NCBI RefSeq assembly: GCF_905147045.1
Contig: NC_065916.1
Coordinates: 5,372,468-5,436,467 of the forward strand
Length of the DNA: 64,000 nt
From: Nymphalis io
Taxonomy: Eukaryota; Arthropoda; Insecta; Lepidoptera; Nymphalidae
Reading direction: 5' to 3'
Shown one piece after another: positions 46,301 to 59,266 of this stretch. A program made the position numbers and the translations under genes. Numbering within the stretch: the first letter of the stretch is position 1; every line of letters starts with the position of its first letter. The notes under the pieces are model-generated. The model saw nothing but the letters and a program-made list of their open reading frames with translations, searched no databases and had not been told where the DNA came from.

Positions 46301-49300
46301 TCTTAGTTCCTAAGGATGTAAGCGCTGGTTAACATTTCTTACAATGCCAATGTCTATGGGCGTTGGAGACCACTTACAATCAGGTGGCCTATTTGCTCGC
46401 CCACCTACCTATTCTATTAAAAAAAAATAAAGAGTAACGTCTAAGTGCAGGAGTGGCATTATATATTTAAAAATATATATTAGTTTACCAATATCAACTA
46501 TTTGATTGTGAAAATAATTATGGTGTGTGTAAAACCAGCTTTATTTAATGCTACAGATAACAATAAACACAAGGCCACACGTATGATATAATATATGCGA
46601 TTTAATATGTTATCACTGGAGTGCCGTCAATTAAATAATGTTTTATCGAGTATTTCAAAACATATATCGTTTGAAGTGGTTTCATTATATTTCTCTTATC
46701 TAGAATACTTAACGGTTGTCTAGGTAGGTTGTTAAGATATCGACTGCCTCGTTGGCCTTGTGGCTATAAGGCCTCATATCCCGACGGTCTGGGTTCAAAA
46801 CCCAGGTCGTGCCTGTAATAGTTAGTCAGTTTTTCTGTCAAAGATTTTCAGTAGCAGCCTGCAGTCTTTTGGAAGTGTGCGGTGCCGCGGAAAGCACGTA
46901 AAGCCGTTGGTCCTGCGCTTGAACTTATTCCGGTCGTGTCGGATTGCCGTCCCATCGGATTATAAGAGTTAGGGGAATAAAAAGTGCACCAGTGTTTGCG
47001 CACACGCTTGTGCACTATAATATCTGGTGTGCAGTTGGCTAATCTCTCTTGAGTATACCCGTCATGGCCGAAATCGGTCTGGAGGACATCATAATCATCT
47101 CGGTGCATAGAAATTGATATGGTAACATTGATATCACGTGACGTTCGAATTAAATAAGATAAATGACATTATTATTATTTAATTCATAATAGGTAGGTTG
47201 ACTCACGAATGAGTCATCTGATGGCAAGTCGCCACCCATTGACAGTATTGCTAATGCGCCACCAACTTAGGGACCGAGAAGTTATGACCCTTTTGTAGTT
47301 ACTCTGGCTCATTTGTCCAACAAACAGGAGCACAAAAATACGAATAGCGGTGCTTAACGGTAGAATAATGATGAGTGAATGGTATCCACCCAGATGCAAG
47401 AAGCACCTACCACCAAGTATTTGTAGCAAGTCGAGGATGTAAATAATAAACTCCTCTGGATATTTTGTTATAGAAGATTTTCCGAGATTAGTTCCCTGAT
47501 GGCTAATGTCTGAAAAACTTGCTGTCCTTTTCATACCCACACACGAGATGGACAGCATTATCGATTCAATTCCAATAATATTAAAAACGAATTACAGTCG
47601 AAGCCTGGTGAGGTCACGCAAGCAGTGAAGGACGCGATCGACATCGGCTATCGACACATCGACTGCGCGTTCGTCTACGGGAATGAGAAGGAAGTAGGAG
47701 AGGCTATCACCGAGAAAATTGCTGAGGGAGTTATAAAGAGGTAGGTACAGCCTATTCCAAGCACGAGGAGTAAACCCAAATAAACAATTTTGACACCGAT
47801 ATCATTGGTCGAGATCTTGAATAATCTATGATATTCACTATGGATTCGCGAAAAAATGGCGCTTTCAATGTCCGCGAAGTTGTAATCGGAACTTCGAAAG
47901 TTAAATTAATGTTATAACTTAAGTGGCATTGTGTTGTATTATAAATAAAGGTAAATTAATCAAGAACTGTAGCAGTGCGTAATACAGCAGAAAAATTAGA
48001 AAATAGTATGTATTATATAAATCTAAGGTTTGTTTATCTTTACTCCTTCTTCGATTGGAATACATAGATTCATAATCCTCGTTGGTCCAGTGGCTTGATG
48101 TAAGGCCGCAGACCCGGAGGCCCTGGGTTTAATTCCCAAGACCAATAAAAAATTATTGGGTTTTTCTGTCAGAAATTTCTCAGTATCAGCCCGGAGTCTG
48201 GAAGTTGGAAGTGTGTACACTCCCGAGCCTCGGAAAGCTTGTAAAGCCGTTGGTCCTGCGTATGAACTCTTTCCGGTCGTGTCGGATTGCCGTCCCAACG
48301 GATTATGAGAGTTAGGGAATAGAGAGTGCACCTGTGTTTGCGCACACACTTGTGCACTATAAGAAAAATGTAAAATCCGTTCTTAGTTAGCGTCTACGTT
48401 GGGGAAGGAGTTACTCTGACAAATTTCAAGTCCATCGGGCGGATAGTTTAAGAGATCTCGTGATGAGTGATATTTCTGTTATATATATCACTCATTATAT
48501 ATTTATAAATGCGAAAGTAACTGTTCGTTTGTCGCTTACGCTTTCACTGCTGAACCACTGAACCGGTTCTGATGTGGATTGGAACAAGCTTCAACCTCAA
48601 AGAAAGCTAATCTTTATACCTAACACCTGGAATCTACCATTATATAAAGTTACAACAAAGTGGACAGTATAAAAACCTTCATTAAATATCTATATTGTAC
48701 AACTTTCATGGTGATGGAGATCAGTTCATAATTCTATGAATCGCAAACATTAATATCTTAGGTTTCTATAAATAAAATTCTGTTAATGTCTTATTTTCAA
48801 CACAATCTGGTAATCAAAGTCCACATTGCGTCTGAACAGGGAGGATCTCTTCGTGACGTCCAAGCTGTGGAACACATTCCACCGGCCGGACTTGGTGCGT
48901 GGTGCTCTGCTGCAGAGTTTGAAGAACCTCAATCTGAAATACTTGGACCTCTATCTCATTCACTGGCCGCAGGCGTACAAGGTATATACATGATTATTTT
49001 AATAATTGAAAAGCAGATTAAGATGTGCGTCAACTAGTAATGTTAATTGTCACTTATCACGTATTATATAACAAAATTTCCGCCGCTGTCTGTCTGTGTG
49101 ACCGCGATAAACTCAAAAACTACCGAACAGATTTTCATACGGGTTTCACCAATAGACAGAGTGATTTCTGAGAAGGGTTTAAATGTATAATTCATAAAGT
49201 TTTTGTAAAAATATGACTAAATAAATATGCTTAATATTTTCAGGAGGAAGGTGAATTATTTCCCGCAGATGAATCGGGAAAGATCCAGTACTCCGATGTG

Positions 49301-52243
49301 GACTATGTCGACACTTGGAAGGCTCTGGAACCGCTAGCGAAAGAAGGCCTTGTTAAGAATTTGGGTATCTCCAACTTTAACTCGAAGCAGATCGAGAGGC
49401 TGCTAGAACATGCAACAATTAAACCTGTCATCAACCAGGTGAATGTGACATATTTGGCTTAAGGATATTATGAGCACAATGAGACAGTGAGTCAAATTAG
49501 TGAAACATAATTAGAGACAGCGTACAAAACGTTCATTTAACTAAAACATTAGTTAAATGAGCCCAAATTTATGAAATGAGACATTGGTAGAGATTTGTGC
49601 AGTCTAGTTTCCTATTAAAAGTAAAGTTATTTATAATATTAGGAGTCGAATATATGAAAATAAAAATCTTTTATTCAAGTTCGCTTTTAAACTATTTTGA
49701 ATGGACGTATTACAGGATTAAAGCTTTTAAAATTCGCAATGTAAATTCTATTGAGTTAAACCAATAAAAATCCTAGTACAGTAACAGCCTGTGAATGTCA
49801 CACTGCTGGGCCCCCTTTTTTTGAGAAGATGTGGAGCTTATTCCACCACGCTGCTCCAATGTGGGTCGATGGAATATACATGTGGCAGAATTTCAATGAA
49901 ATTAGACACATACATGTTTCCTTGCGATGTTTTCCTTCAGCGTCAAGCACGACATGAATTATTAACACAAATTAAGCACTGAAAATGATGATGAAAATTC
50001 AGTGGTGCTTGCCCGGGCTTGAACTCACGATCATTGGTTAAGATTCACGCATTCTAACCACTCGTTAGAATGCGTGAGTTTTTAAAGCCGAGACATCATC
50101 TCGGCTTAAAAACCTAATAATTACATATTTTCTTAAATGAAATACATAGTCAAGTTGTGCACTCTAATACTTTATATGTTTGTTACAAATAATTATAATT
50201 TTCTTTTCTAACTTTATCAAATACAAATATAATTTTTATTCCAGGTGGAGTGTCACCCGTATCTGAATCAGACCCGTCTGCAGCAGTTCTGCGAAGCTCG
50301 CGGCATTAAGCTGACAGCATACTCGCCGCTGGGTTCCCCCGACAGACCCTGGGCGAAACCGGGCGACCCACAGCTGATGGATGATCCCAAGTTGAAGGAA
50401 ATTGCTAGCAGGATCGGAAAGACCGTCGCGCAGGTGCTTATCAGGTTAGCTTGGCTGATGCTTATCCCCTTGTTCCCCAGGATATCAGTGTCAATGAGAC
50501 AGCCCAGTCCTACATACCGATTTTTTAATTTATTTCTTTATACAAGGAGCACAAGTAGGTTCAAAAATTAATATAAATTTTAATAGTGTTGCAAGGATCA
50601 AAATATCCGTAAAGATTTCAGTTAAAAAATAAATTATAAGCAATAGTAATTCGTTTAAAATATTCGGTTATAAAATATGAATTGATTAAACTATAATATT
50701 ACAATGAAAGTATATTTCTAATTTTAGATTTGAATAATTATTAATAGAAGAAAAATGACAGTTATCTTTAAGCAGATGAATTTACAACCAACTACATCAA
50801 TAAAATAAAATGGTGTGAGTCCCAAAATAATCACGATGTGTAAACATATGAGCTCTATGTCTCACGCACACATTAACACGCTTACAATAACAAATCTTAC
50901 AATGACGTCATCTGACGTTTGAAATCTTACCCTTACTCGTCTGACGCTCGAAGTCAGTTTGTTACCGTGTACCGAACGCTATGGTGACACAAATTATAAT
51001 AATTGACATATTATAATAATTTACATAATGAATGTTTTCAGATATCAAATTGAACGTGGCAACATTGTAATTCCGAAATCAGTGAACAAGTCTCGTATCG
51101 CTTCGAATTTCGACGTGTTCGACTTCAAACTGTCTCCCGAGGACATTCAGCTCATCAATACATTCGACTGCAACGGGCGGTTCGTGCCGATGACAGCGTG
51201 AGTATATACAGTTAGAAGATTCCTTGGTCCATACAACAGAGTTGTTAAAAAAAAAGACGCGCGCTAATTTAAAACCGCCATTTTGTTTTGGAGTGTAAGT
51301 CAAAGTAATTAATTAATTATTGGCGCGACTTGTGATCTGTTGAATGTGTTCAATTGTCTTATTTGTATTTTTAATAGTAATCGAGTGAGTTATTTACATC
51401 AATTTTTATTATTTGGTGTTCTATTTTTAAAAAGACCAATTCGAGGTTTTAATGTAGTCAGTTTTCACTTCTGTATTCTAAATATATATATTTTTTTAAT
51501 TTAAATAGGCAATCTGGTCAATGGACCACCTCATTGTAAGTGGTCACCACCGCCCATTTGATATTGTCGCTGTAAAACGTATTAACCATCCCTTACATTA
51601 TCAATGTGCCAATAACCTAGAACTAAGAAGTCATGACCCTTGTGCCTGTTACATTGACTCGCTCACCCTTCAAGCTTAACAAAGCAATACCACATGTGTA
51701 TTCCACCAACCCGCACTGGAGCAGCGTGGTGGAATAAGCTCCAAACCTCTCAAAAAGTGAGCGTAAGCCTTAGCGAAGCAGTGGGACATTTACAGGCTGT
51801 TAATGTATATAGGACTGAGCTGTCTGATTGACACTGATATCCTGGGAAAGAAGAGGATAGACATCAGCCAAGCTGGCAGTAGAATATCTGATGAATGGTC
51901 ACCCAAGCGGGCTTGCACAAAGCCCTATCACCAAGTGTGAATATGCACTTACTATATTCAATAATATTTTATTACTTATTCGGGCTATAAAACTTCTTTT
52001 TCGTCGTGACACTCTTGTCAGAGCGGTCCTGGTCGCCATCAAGTATTATTATTATGAATTTTTGGGTGCAGATGTTATTCGCCTCACGAGCCTTCGCCAT
52101 ATGTTCCTATAAGTGGTGAGCCTGGTGCATTCGTGCAAAGGACCGTCAACAGTCGTTTTAAAAAAATAAAATATATAAAAACTATTTTTTTTTTCAGATC
52201 TCTCGGTCACAAACACCATCCATTTGAGAATGATGAGTTCTAA
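43393..52243 (+). CDS. Aldo-keto reductase (AKR2E/aldose-reductase-like), first exon 1a
   Basis: NADPH-dependent cytosolic reductase of carbonyl substrates. Exons: 43393-43467 (1a), 47598-47740, 48840-48981, 49244-49438, 50245-50444, 51042-51197, 52198-52243. They join in phase to 318 aa, typical of the family. The catalytic tetrad is complete: D47 and Y52 in HIDCAFVYGNE, K81 in VTSKLW, H114 in LIHWP. The cofactor-binding motif IPKSVNKSRI lies at 263-272. SNFNSKQIERLL and VECHPYLNQ are family signatures. Lepidopteran members related to AKR2E4 reduce 3-dehydroecdysone, but substrate cannot be read from sequence. An AATAAA lies at 52320. An alternative first coding exon (1b) of identical length and phase is at 44600-44674. 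Introns are long and hold SINE-A, -B and -C copies. Confidence 0.94.
44600..44674 (+). CDS. Alternative first coding exon 1b of the aldo-keto reductase
   Basis: Encodes MASKVLKIVLANGSECPILG followed by LGTWK and then a GTAATT donor. It has exactly 25 codons and phase 0, like exon 1a (43393-43467). Both encode the first beta hairpin and the GxGTWK strand of the barrel, so they are substitutes for each other and not consecutive. Fourteen of 25 residues or fewer are shared, so the duplication is not recent. Expected use is by a second promoter between 43468 and 44599, giving two enzymes that differ only at the N-terminus. Alternatively it is the remnant first exon of a tandem gene copy. An ATG is preceded by a fair context (TACC). 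Confidence 0.8.
46153..46430 (+). repeat. SINE-A copy in the reductase intron 1
   Basis: CTGGTGGTAGGGCTTTGTGC head to ACCTATTCTATT and an A-rich tail. Confidence 0.85.
46743..47085 (+). repeat. SINE-C copy in the reductase intron 1
   Basis: GCCTCGTTGGCCTTGTGGCT head through ATGGCCGAAATCGGTCTGGA. Near full length. Confidence 0.85.
47190..47420 (-). repeat. SINE-A, strongly diverged
   Basis: TAATAGGTAGGTTGACTCACG, ATGCGCCACCAACTTAGGGA and CACCTACCACCAAG keep SINE-A order with many changes. An older insertion. Confidence 0.6.
48076..48362 (+). repeat. SINE-C copy in the reductase intron 2
   Basis: CCTCGTTGGTCCAGTGGCTT head through the GCGCACACACTTGTGCACTA end. The last segment is missing. Confidence 0.85.
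48372..48480. repeat. Dispersed repeat piece shared with 23045-23160
   Basis: GGGGAAGGAGTTACTCTGAC and TAAGAGATCTCGTGATGAGT match the stretch at 23045-23160 almost word for word, so it is an interspersed repeat of unknown class. Confidence 0.6.
49783..50105 (-). repeat. SINE-B copy in the reductase intron 4
   Basis: Reversed body ending in the tRNA head. The head region carries a local inversion: TTCTAACCACTCGTTAGAA forms a small palindrome, and ATCTCGGCTT is at the end. Confidence 0.8.
50880..50985. repeat. TGACGTCA repeat family, copy 3
   Basis: AATGACGTCATCTGACGTTT, then GAAATCTTACCCTTACTCGT, then TTACCGTGTACCGAACGCTA, the same order as at 1375-1470. It lies just upstream of reductase exon 6. 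Confidence 0.75.
51510..51935. repeat. SINE-A interrupted by a SINE-B fragment
   Basis: Reversed SINE-A runs from about 51510 to 51690 and resumes at 51870-51935. A SINE-B 3' fragment (51690-51805, CCACATGTGTATTCCACCAA to GGGACATTTACAGGC) sits inside. The A copy is therefore the older one. Confidence 0.7.
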
Positions 52244-53455
52244 AAATATTAAAAGTTAATGATGTATGAAAATATATTATAATTATTGTTGAAGTGCTAT
52301 AAGACACGAATTGTTATGTAATAAATGCTATTAATATTTTCGTTATTTGATTTATTAAAGCGATTTAAGTTTCTGCGTCAGGTGGGTTACCTTGTAAAAT
52401 AATATCTTATTTATTATTTTAATATGACATACAAAAAATGTATCTAACAGTCCAGTCAAATAGAAATCGTACTAATATTGTGAAACAGAAGGTGGGCCAG
52501 GATAGCGAAAGAAGTGTTGGGTGGTTATAAACAATATTTATTTAAACAGGCAGAGTAACAACCATACATCGCTTTTTATACAAAAGTTAAATCATTATAA
52601 TGTCGGTAGTTGTAAAAAACATATCACGAAGTTAAATAACATTAAAACAAAATTTATAATCAAATTAACTTCAATAAATATTAGGTTATTCTAAATTATA
52701 TACGCGTTGGTCGTAGCGTTGAGTTAAACAATTGTCAGGAATTTAGAGTTAGGGCTCGTATGTGATCAAAGTTCAAATCTTCATGTGCATAATTTATATA
52801 TCTAAACACTCTATCTCTGTCTCAATCGCGGTTTCACGGCCCTTTTGCCTATTCGTTTCTCTGTCTACGGTATTTTTATACTTATATTTTATGGCCACAC
52901 TTTTACGGTCGCCGCTTAAACTATAAGAACTAAAACAAAATAGTATAATAATTTACCATATTAATGTAATTTGTTCAATAAATAGTTCACTTATAATATT
53001 AATTAAAAAAGGATTTTAAATAAAATACACTTTAGAGTCATCCATTTACTCCAGCACAAAATAAATCGTACAAAACTTCTGAAACACGCAATAAATTAAC
53101 AAACAGACACAATTACTGTTGACTAAAGAAATTTAAACCCGTTCTACAATAATGACGAGGCCCTTAATACTAAAGTAATATGGACAACGCCGGCCGTGGG
53201 GTAGAGAGACGAGAGCGATCGCTATGGTGACAGTTGTTTGATTTATAAATGTAGTAATTATTATTTAAATAACATTAACTAAAATGCAATTTTTGTGAAG
53301 TGAAAGCGTCGACCAAAGACAATCGCGTTATACCTTGATTAAGTGCCAGGGCCGGCGCTAATAAAAGACTAAGAAAATAAAGTGAAATATATATACGTTA
53401 AAATAATGGTTATAAATATAAAAACCAACCTCAAAGTTTCACGTGCCCAAAGATG

Positions 53456-53715
53456 TTTTTTTTTATAGAATAGGAAGGCGGACGAGCATATGGGCCACCT
53501 GATGGTAAGTGGTCACAAATGCCCATAGACATTGGCATTGTAAGAAATGTTAATCATCGCTTACATCACCAATGCGCCACCAACCTTGGGAACTAAGATG
53601 TTATGTCCCTTGTGCCTGTAATTACACTGACTCACTCACCCTTCAATCCGGAACACAACAATACCAAGTACTGCTGTTTCGCCGTAGAATAACTGATGAG
53701 TGGGTGGTATCTACC
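53456..53715 (-). repeat. SINE-A copy
   Basis: TTTTTTTTATAGAATAGGAAG start and the full reversed body to GGGTGGTATCTACCC. The head is slightly truncated. Confidence 0.85.
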
Positions 53716-55234
53716 CTAATAAAATCAATCGTACTTAAATCCAAATGAGCAATGTTTTAATTTCATTTGTTAGAATATTACATTAAATATAAACGTTACC
53801 TAGCGCCTGTTTACTTAAAAACTAATTCTATCTCTTTCATTATTAATTTGACATTCGAAAAAAGCATTGTTTAAATAATTACCCGCTAAATAACGTTTAT
53901 AAAGTTCTACAGATTATAAATAATAATTAGGAAATCACAGGGACTTGTATAAGATTATGCTATAATCACGTTGGTTAAACAAACTAGAGTAATAATTGGT
54001 AGATTGCATGACAGTAGTCAAAGACGCTATCACCATCCAATGAGCGTGCGTTATTTCAAAGTAAAACTGACATATTGTTTCAAAAGGCGGCAAAACTTGT
54101 ACTAAAAAAAATAAGTAATTCTTAAATCAACGTTAACTATTTAAGTGGAGTAATTGTTTAAAAAAAAAAAACAATTTTAGTATTTAAATACGGAAATGTA
54201 TATTTATTCGTTTTTGTAAAAATATAGGCATTGAGCATTTTTTCTAGTTCATTATTTTTTATTCTTATAAAATAATATACTAAGCACCTCTAGCCCAATT
54301 AAGATGACGTATATTGGCTATGCTGCTGTCACATATGTGACATATATCTCACTAGTGTGGGAGCACACTAAGCTTTTTTACCAACCGCATCTATTTGATT
54401 ATGTATTTTTGTTGATAAAAAATTAGTACCTACTAAATTGCGGCAGAGTTTAGGCCTAATTTTAGCATGACCAACATCTTAAGCCCCTTCAAATTCTAAC
54501 CTGATGGAATCTATTACGAAATCAATAAAAAAAATATCAAAGGAATAAAAAAAACACTTATTATAATGTAATAAATAAATAAATTAACTTAGGCTCACTA
54601 AGTGCAGTCTAGCTTTCTACCTCGACCTCGTTGGTTCTTATAAACCGAATCAACACTTGCAACTTTTTAAAAATTTAAAATTGACCCAAATATATTTTTT
54701 TAATCAAATATACTTATTATTAATTTGCGATAGAATAGAAAAAAAACTTTATTACACTTATTTAGTATATGTAAGTACTAGTACTTTACCAGCGGTTTCG
54801 CTCGCGTCATAATTCAGAATTGTTTCATTAGAAACATACTTCTTTATTTTAAAATGAATAATTTTCATAGAAAATTTCATCACCTTAATAACTACGTTAG
54901 GTTAGGTTAGGTTAATGTTTAAAAAATCTTTCCTTAGTGCTAACCAATAGAGTAAACGGAACCCGTATACAAATTTTCACGGTGCTAGTCCCCCAGTGGT
55001 TTGGGCTGTGCATTGATGTCAGCTATTTTTTATAAATATAGGGCATAGATTATACACGCCAGAAAAGGAAAAAAAATCGAGTTATTTGACGTTGTCAAAA
55101 TATGGATCAATCTACGAGCTTAGTTGTACAGCCAAGAAGGAGGGGTCAATATTATTTGGTTAGAACACTGTGTTTTACGTCTGAATTAAGGTTGTATTGT
55201 AAGTCTAATTTTTTTTTATTCAGCACTAATACCC

Positions 55235-55560
55235 TAATGTGATTTTGTTTATTTGTTACGTTTTCACGCCTAAACCAATAAACCGATTATAAAAATCCTT
55301 TCATTTATGGAAAGCTGCATTATTAGCGAGTTTGTCCCCGTATTCCAACGGGAACGAGAACTACGCGAGTGAAACCGCGGGCAAAACTCTAGTAAACATT
55401 ATAAATGCGAAATGTGATTTTCTTTGTTACGCTTTCACGCCTTAACTACAGAACTGATCATCATGAAATTTTGCATGTCAGGGGTACAGAGGAGGACATA
55501 GGATACCTAAGACCCGCTCTCCCTCTCATACGCGGGCGGAAACTAGTACAACAAAGGTAT
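55235..55560. repeat. Two adjacent TTACGCTTTCACGC-type repeats
   Basis: GTTACGTTTTCACGCCTAAA (55256) and GTTACGCTTTCACGCCTTAA (55424) start related segments with AACTACxGAACxGAT. Similar sequences occur at 8870, 48530, 58320 and, reversed, 26660, 28700 and 59600. A common interspersed element of undecided class. Confidence 0.6.
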
Positions 55561-55956
55561 ACTCCACACTTGGTTCTGACAGTTTGAAGAAATCCGAGCT
55601 ATCAACTTTCAGCTCAACTGACGAGCACACCACCGCCCTTGCGAAATATTAATAAGGATTTTTATTTATTTCGATATTTAAGAAACAATTAATTTCCACA
55701 AATATTGTTTCGATACAAAAAACTGTGCAATGTGCACACAAGTTAATTTGTTGGAATAGAATACCAGCAAAAACAAATAATATATCACATAAAAAAAACA
55801 ATAAGTGCTTTCAGCTCTATCGGTTGTGTGGAACTGGTTTAAAATTCAATTGAAAGTGTAGGTCACACTTACTAATTGAAGAATCATTATCACTTCAAAC
55901 CTTATCCTTATTAATACTCAATTAAAACGATAGCAATGTCATCATTAATTCATTCC

Positions 55957-56256
55957 TACTGGTGGTAGGGCTTTGTGCAAGCTCGTCTGGGTAGGTACCA
56001 CCCACTCATCAGATATTCTACCGCAAAACAGCAATACTTGATATTGTTGTGTTCCGGTTTGAAGGGTGAGTGAGCCAGTGTAATTACAGGCACAAGGGAC
56101 ATAAAATCTTAGTTCCCAAGGTTGGTGGCGCATTGGATATGTAAGCGATGGTTGACATTTCTTACAATGCCAATGTCTAAGAGCGTTGGTGACCACTTAC
56201 CATCAGGTGGCCCATATGCTCGTCCGCCTTCCTTTTCTATAAAAAAAAAAAAAAAA
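55957..56256 (+). repeat. SINE-A, young full-length copy
   Basis: Complete from CTGGTGGTAGGGCTTTG to an A15 tail. It shares the subfamily variants of the 14692 and 15781 copies. The reverse strand holds an 83-codon open frame. Confidence 0.9.
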
Positions 56257-56847
56257 TTAATTGTTAATATAATTCAAACAAAATAAAATCGTTTATCATT
56301 TGTAATATAAATTAATTTTACAATAAATTATTACAATTAATCGTTAAAATACAGACATACAAAACATTCTTAAATCACAACAGTTATCACCGACATTACG
56401 ATTATTACATTTACTCCATTACACATTTGTAATTATTACAATTACACGAAAGTTCATTTACAATTATATAATTGTAAAAACGCAATTACATCATTGCGTT
56501 TTTACAATTAAACAATTGCAATTACATAAACGCATTAAATGCTTATGTTATATAATAATAATTGTAACATATTTTATAAATATGTTATAGCTACTTGCTA
56601 ACGACCAGTTTTATTTGTCAATATTAATACGCCAATTTCATTCTTTACAACCGTTAAGACGAGATTAAAATATTTTAAGTATTTTTGCGTTAACCTAAAT
56701 AAAATACGGCAACATTTGTGATTTTATTTTAAACGATTCTAAATGTTTGACAAATAACGTCTGACAGGGGAAAATCGTTCCATATCAATTAATATCATCT
56801 GATAAGCAATCAATTCGCAACAGTTGTTCTAACATAAATGTTATTAT

Positions 56848-57061
56848 CAGGCTTGGACAAATATAATCTGATTAACGATTACGATTAAAATATTTAAAAT
56901 TTAATCACGATTACATTATAACGAATGTAATAAAAAAAAGTAGAGTGAGCGAGTCAAACTCCGCGCGACCTCTTCATAATCAAAGTTAATCTGTAATCGT
57001 GATTGATGATTACATATTGTAATCGTTAATCGTTATACTGATTACATTATGCCCAAGTCTG
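56848..57061. mobile_element. hAT-type MITE, 214 bp
   Basis: Terminal inverted repeats CAGGCTTGGACA and (reversed) CAGACTTGGGCA, with further inverted ATTAACGATTAC segments inside. A perfect 8-bp target duplication GTTATTAT lies on both sides (56840-56847 and 57062-57069). It encodes nothing. The 8-bp duplication and CAG ends place it with hAT elements. Confidence 0.85.
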
Positions 57062-58565
57062 GTTATTATTAAATCATTCGATTATCAAATGATATTGTAT
57101 GAAGTTAATTATCTATGAGACATTAAATTTTAGTCACGTTATTTATCAAACGATAGGACGCCATTTTAAAACACAGATATACCAAAACTAAGCAAGAAGA
57201 TCAGTTGTTTTATTAAAAGAAAACTGTGATTTAAAATCTGTGTATGAATTTGTGTTTTAAGTATATTTGATACAATATAATATTATATAAATAAGACTGC
57301 AGTCAGACATTTGCGTGTAATCGACCACGAGACTTAAGTTTAATAACATTAAATGATTAAACTATCGAAAGATTGGCGTCACAATCGACGTTATACAAAC
57401 AAGTTACATAGATGTTTGTTATTATATATTTAAGAATAAGCTTTAAATACACCAATTTATATACAAATTGTGATTACATAAACGATACATTTGGAATTAT
57501 CCACTATTAACTCTAAAGGTATTAAACGCTTGTCCGAGCGAGGTTGGACCGATTAGAGTTGCGTCACAATTACGCAACCGAGACATAAGTGTGATCGCAG
57601 CGTTACACACATATATATACTCCAAACTAATATATTTTTTTATATTTAAATGCTATGTATAACGAAATAAATAGCTACCGATATGAATAAAATTCTGAAA
57701 GAAATAGTGCCGATATCAAAGGGCTTTTTTTAGATCCCCTTTCCCCTTTAGAAAACACGATTAAGATCAGTTCACGATCGAATGAATGAATGATTGAATG
57801 ACAGCTTATTTTAATTGATAAATCGCTTTGGGCATCATACCTATGGGGTTTTCATTACAATTCCGATATGTTAATATTTTCGATGAGTTTAAAATTAAGT
57901 ATTCGCTATTTAAAAAAACAATCGGGCACTTTGGACAGTTTAATTAAAAAATGTTTACTTCTCTTGCTGTTCGATTGAAAACATGTATGATTCGTTTCAT
58001 AGCACAATAATAGGATGATTTTCCAAAACAAAAAAAACGAGTGCTCATATCGACTGTATAGTTCGATTTACAATTTTGATAATATTTAGTTTCTCTATTA
58101 TAATTGATACAAAATGTAAACAAAGAACAACGTTCAAAAACTTTTATAATTGACAAACGTTTCCCGTTACACACTGTAACAAATCGATATACATACATGC
58201 TTTTATAATCTGTAATCCTACGGTTAATACAAAAAAAAAAAAACAATCTATAAGAAAGTAAGATTCGATGTAATGCATCAATATATCCTAATATTATAAA
58301 TGCTAAATTCTGTTTGTCTGTTACGCTTTCACTGCTAAACTACTGAACCGAATTTGATGAAATTTCTTATGAAGCAAATTTAAGCCCCGAGAAAGGACAT
58401 AGGCTATGTATATAGCTATATAATTTAATTATGTGATTTTTTTTAAATACATAAGCAAATAATGTGTATTACCTAAGATTAAATAGATGATTATGATATA
58501 TTTGAAATGGTTGAAACAGTAACTGATTTTCTTGCCGGTTTTTAAATCTACATTACGAACCGGTT

Positions 58566-58795
58566 TTTTTATAGTATAGGTTTACGGACGAGCATATGGG
58601 CCACCTGATGGTGAGTCACCAACGCCCATAGACATTGGCATTGTAAGAAATGTTAACCATCGCTTACATCGCCAATGCGCCACCAACCTTGGGAACTAAG
58701 ATGTTATGTCCCTTATGCCTGAAATTACACTGGCTCGCTCACCCTTCAAACCGGAACACAACAATAACAACTGTTGTTTTGCGGCTTTCTTGTAA
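58566..58795 (-). repeat. SINE-A copy
   Basis: TTTTTTTATAGTATAGGTTT start, then CGGACGAGCATATGGGCCAC, to ACAACAATAACAACTG. The head is truncated. Confidence 0.8.
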
Positions 58796-59266
58796 AACCG
58801 TCAAAACTGTATAAGCCTACTTAAATAATGTGTATTTTGATTTCAACCCCCAACCCCTTAACAATACGACCCGACAACAGGAACAATTATTCCAAAAATA
58901 CAACTTTCAATCTTTACGTTTACAATTCGTACAGATTACACAAAAGACATCCGAAAGTTTACAAAAATCTTCATCTAAACGGCTCACTACAAATGTTTCG
59001 CGGGTGATTTGTGAAACAATGCCGTCCCTTTCTTTCGTATGTCGTAACGAAGGTGACAGAAAGAGAGGTCAAATGTTTAACAAAACACTAAAGTGTTTAA
59101 AAGTGAATTAATTACAAGGATTTAAAAAAAAAAATTTAACCGATTTTTCTTTTATATACAAATGCTTTGACGATATATATTGCCGTTCTCTTCTAACTCG
59201 CTACGTTGAAGTGAGACAGAGACAAGACTCATCCCGAAGTCGACACTTACTAATAACTCCTCGTTC

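Larger units (their letters stand above)
52244..59266. other. Intergenic 7 kb between reductase and acyltransferase genes
   Basis: Both genes end here (convergent), so it holds two 3' regions and repeats only. AATAAA at 52320 serves the reductase. No exon was recognised. Frames at 57944-58246 and 58830-59111 have no family resemblance. Confidence 0.55.

Noticed and set aside
47214..47558. Minus-strand 114-codon frame in the reductase intron 1
   Set aside because: It runs through a diverged SINE-A and has no family resemblance.
54895..54914. Telomere-like AGGTTAGGTTAGGTTA
   Set aside because: The unit is six bases (TTAGGT), only about three copies, and differs from the insect TTAGG repeat.
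58830..59111. 93-codon frame next to the acyltransferase stop
   Set aside because: Low-complexity Q/S/T-rich translation, opposite strand, no splice context. Probably 3' region sequence.
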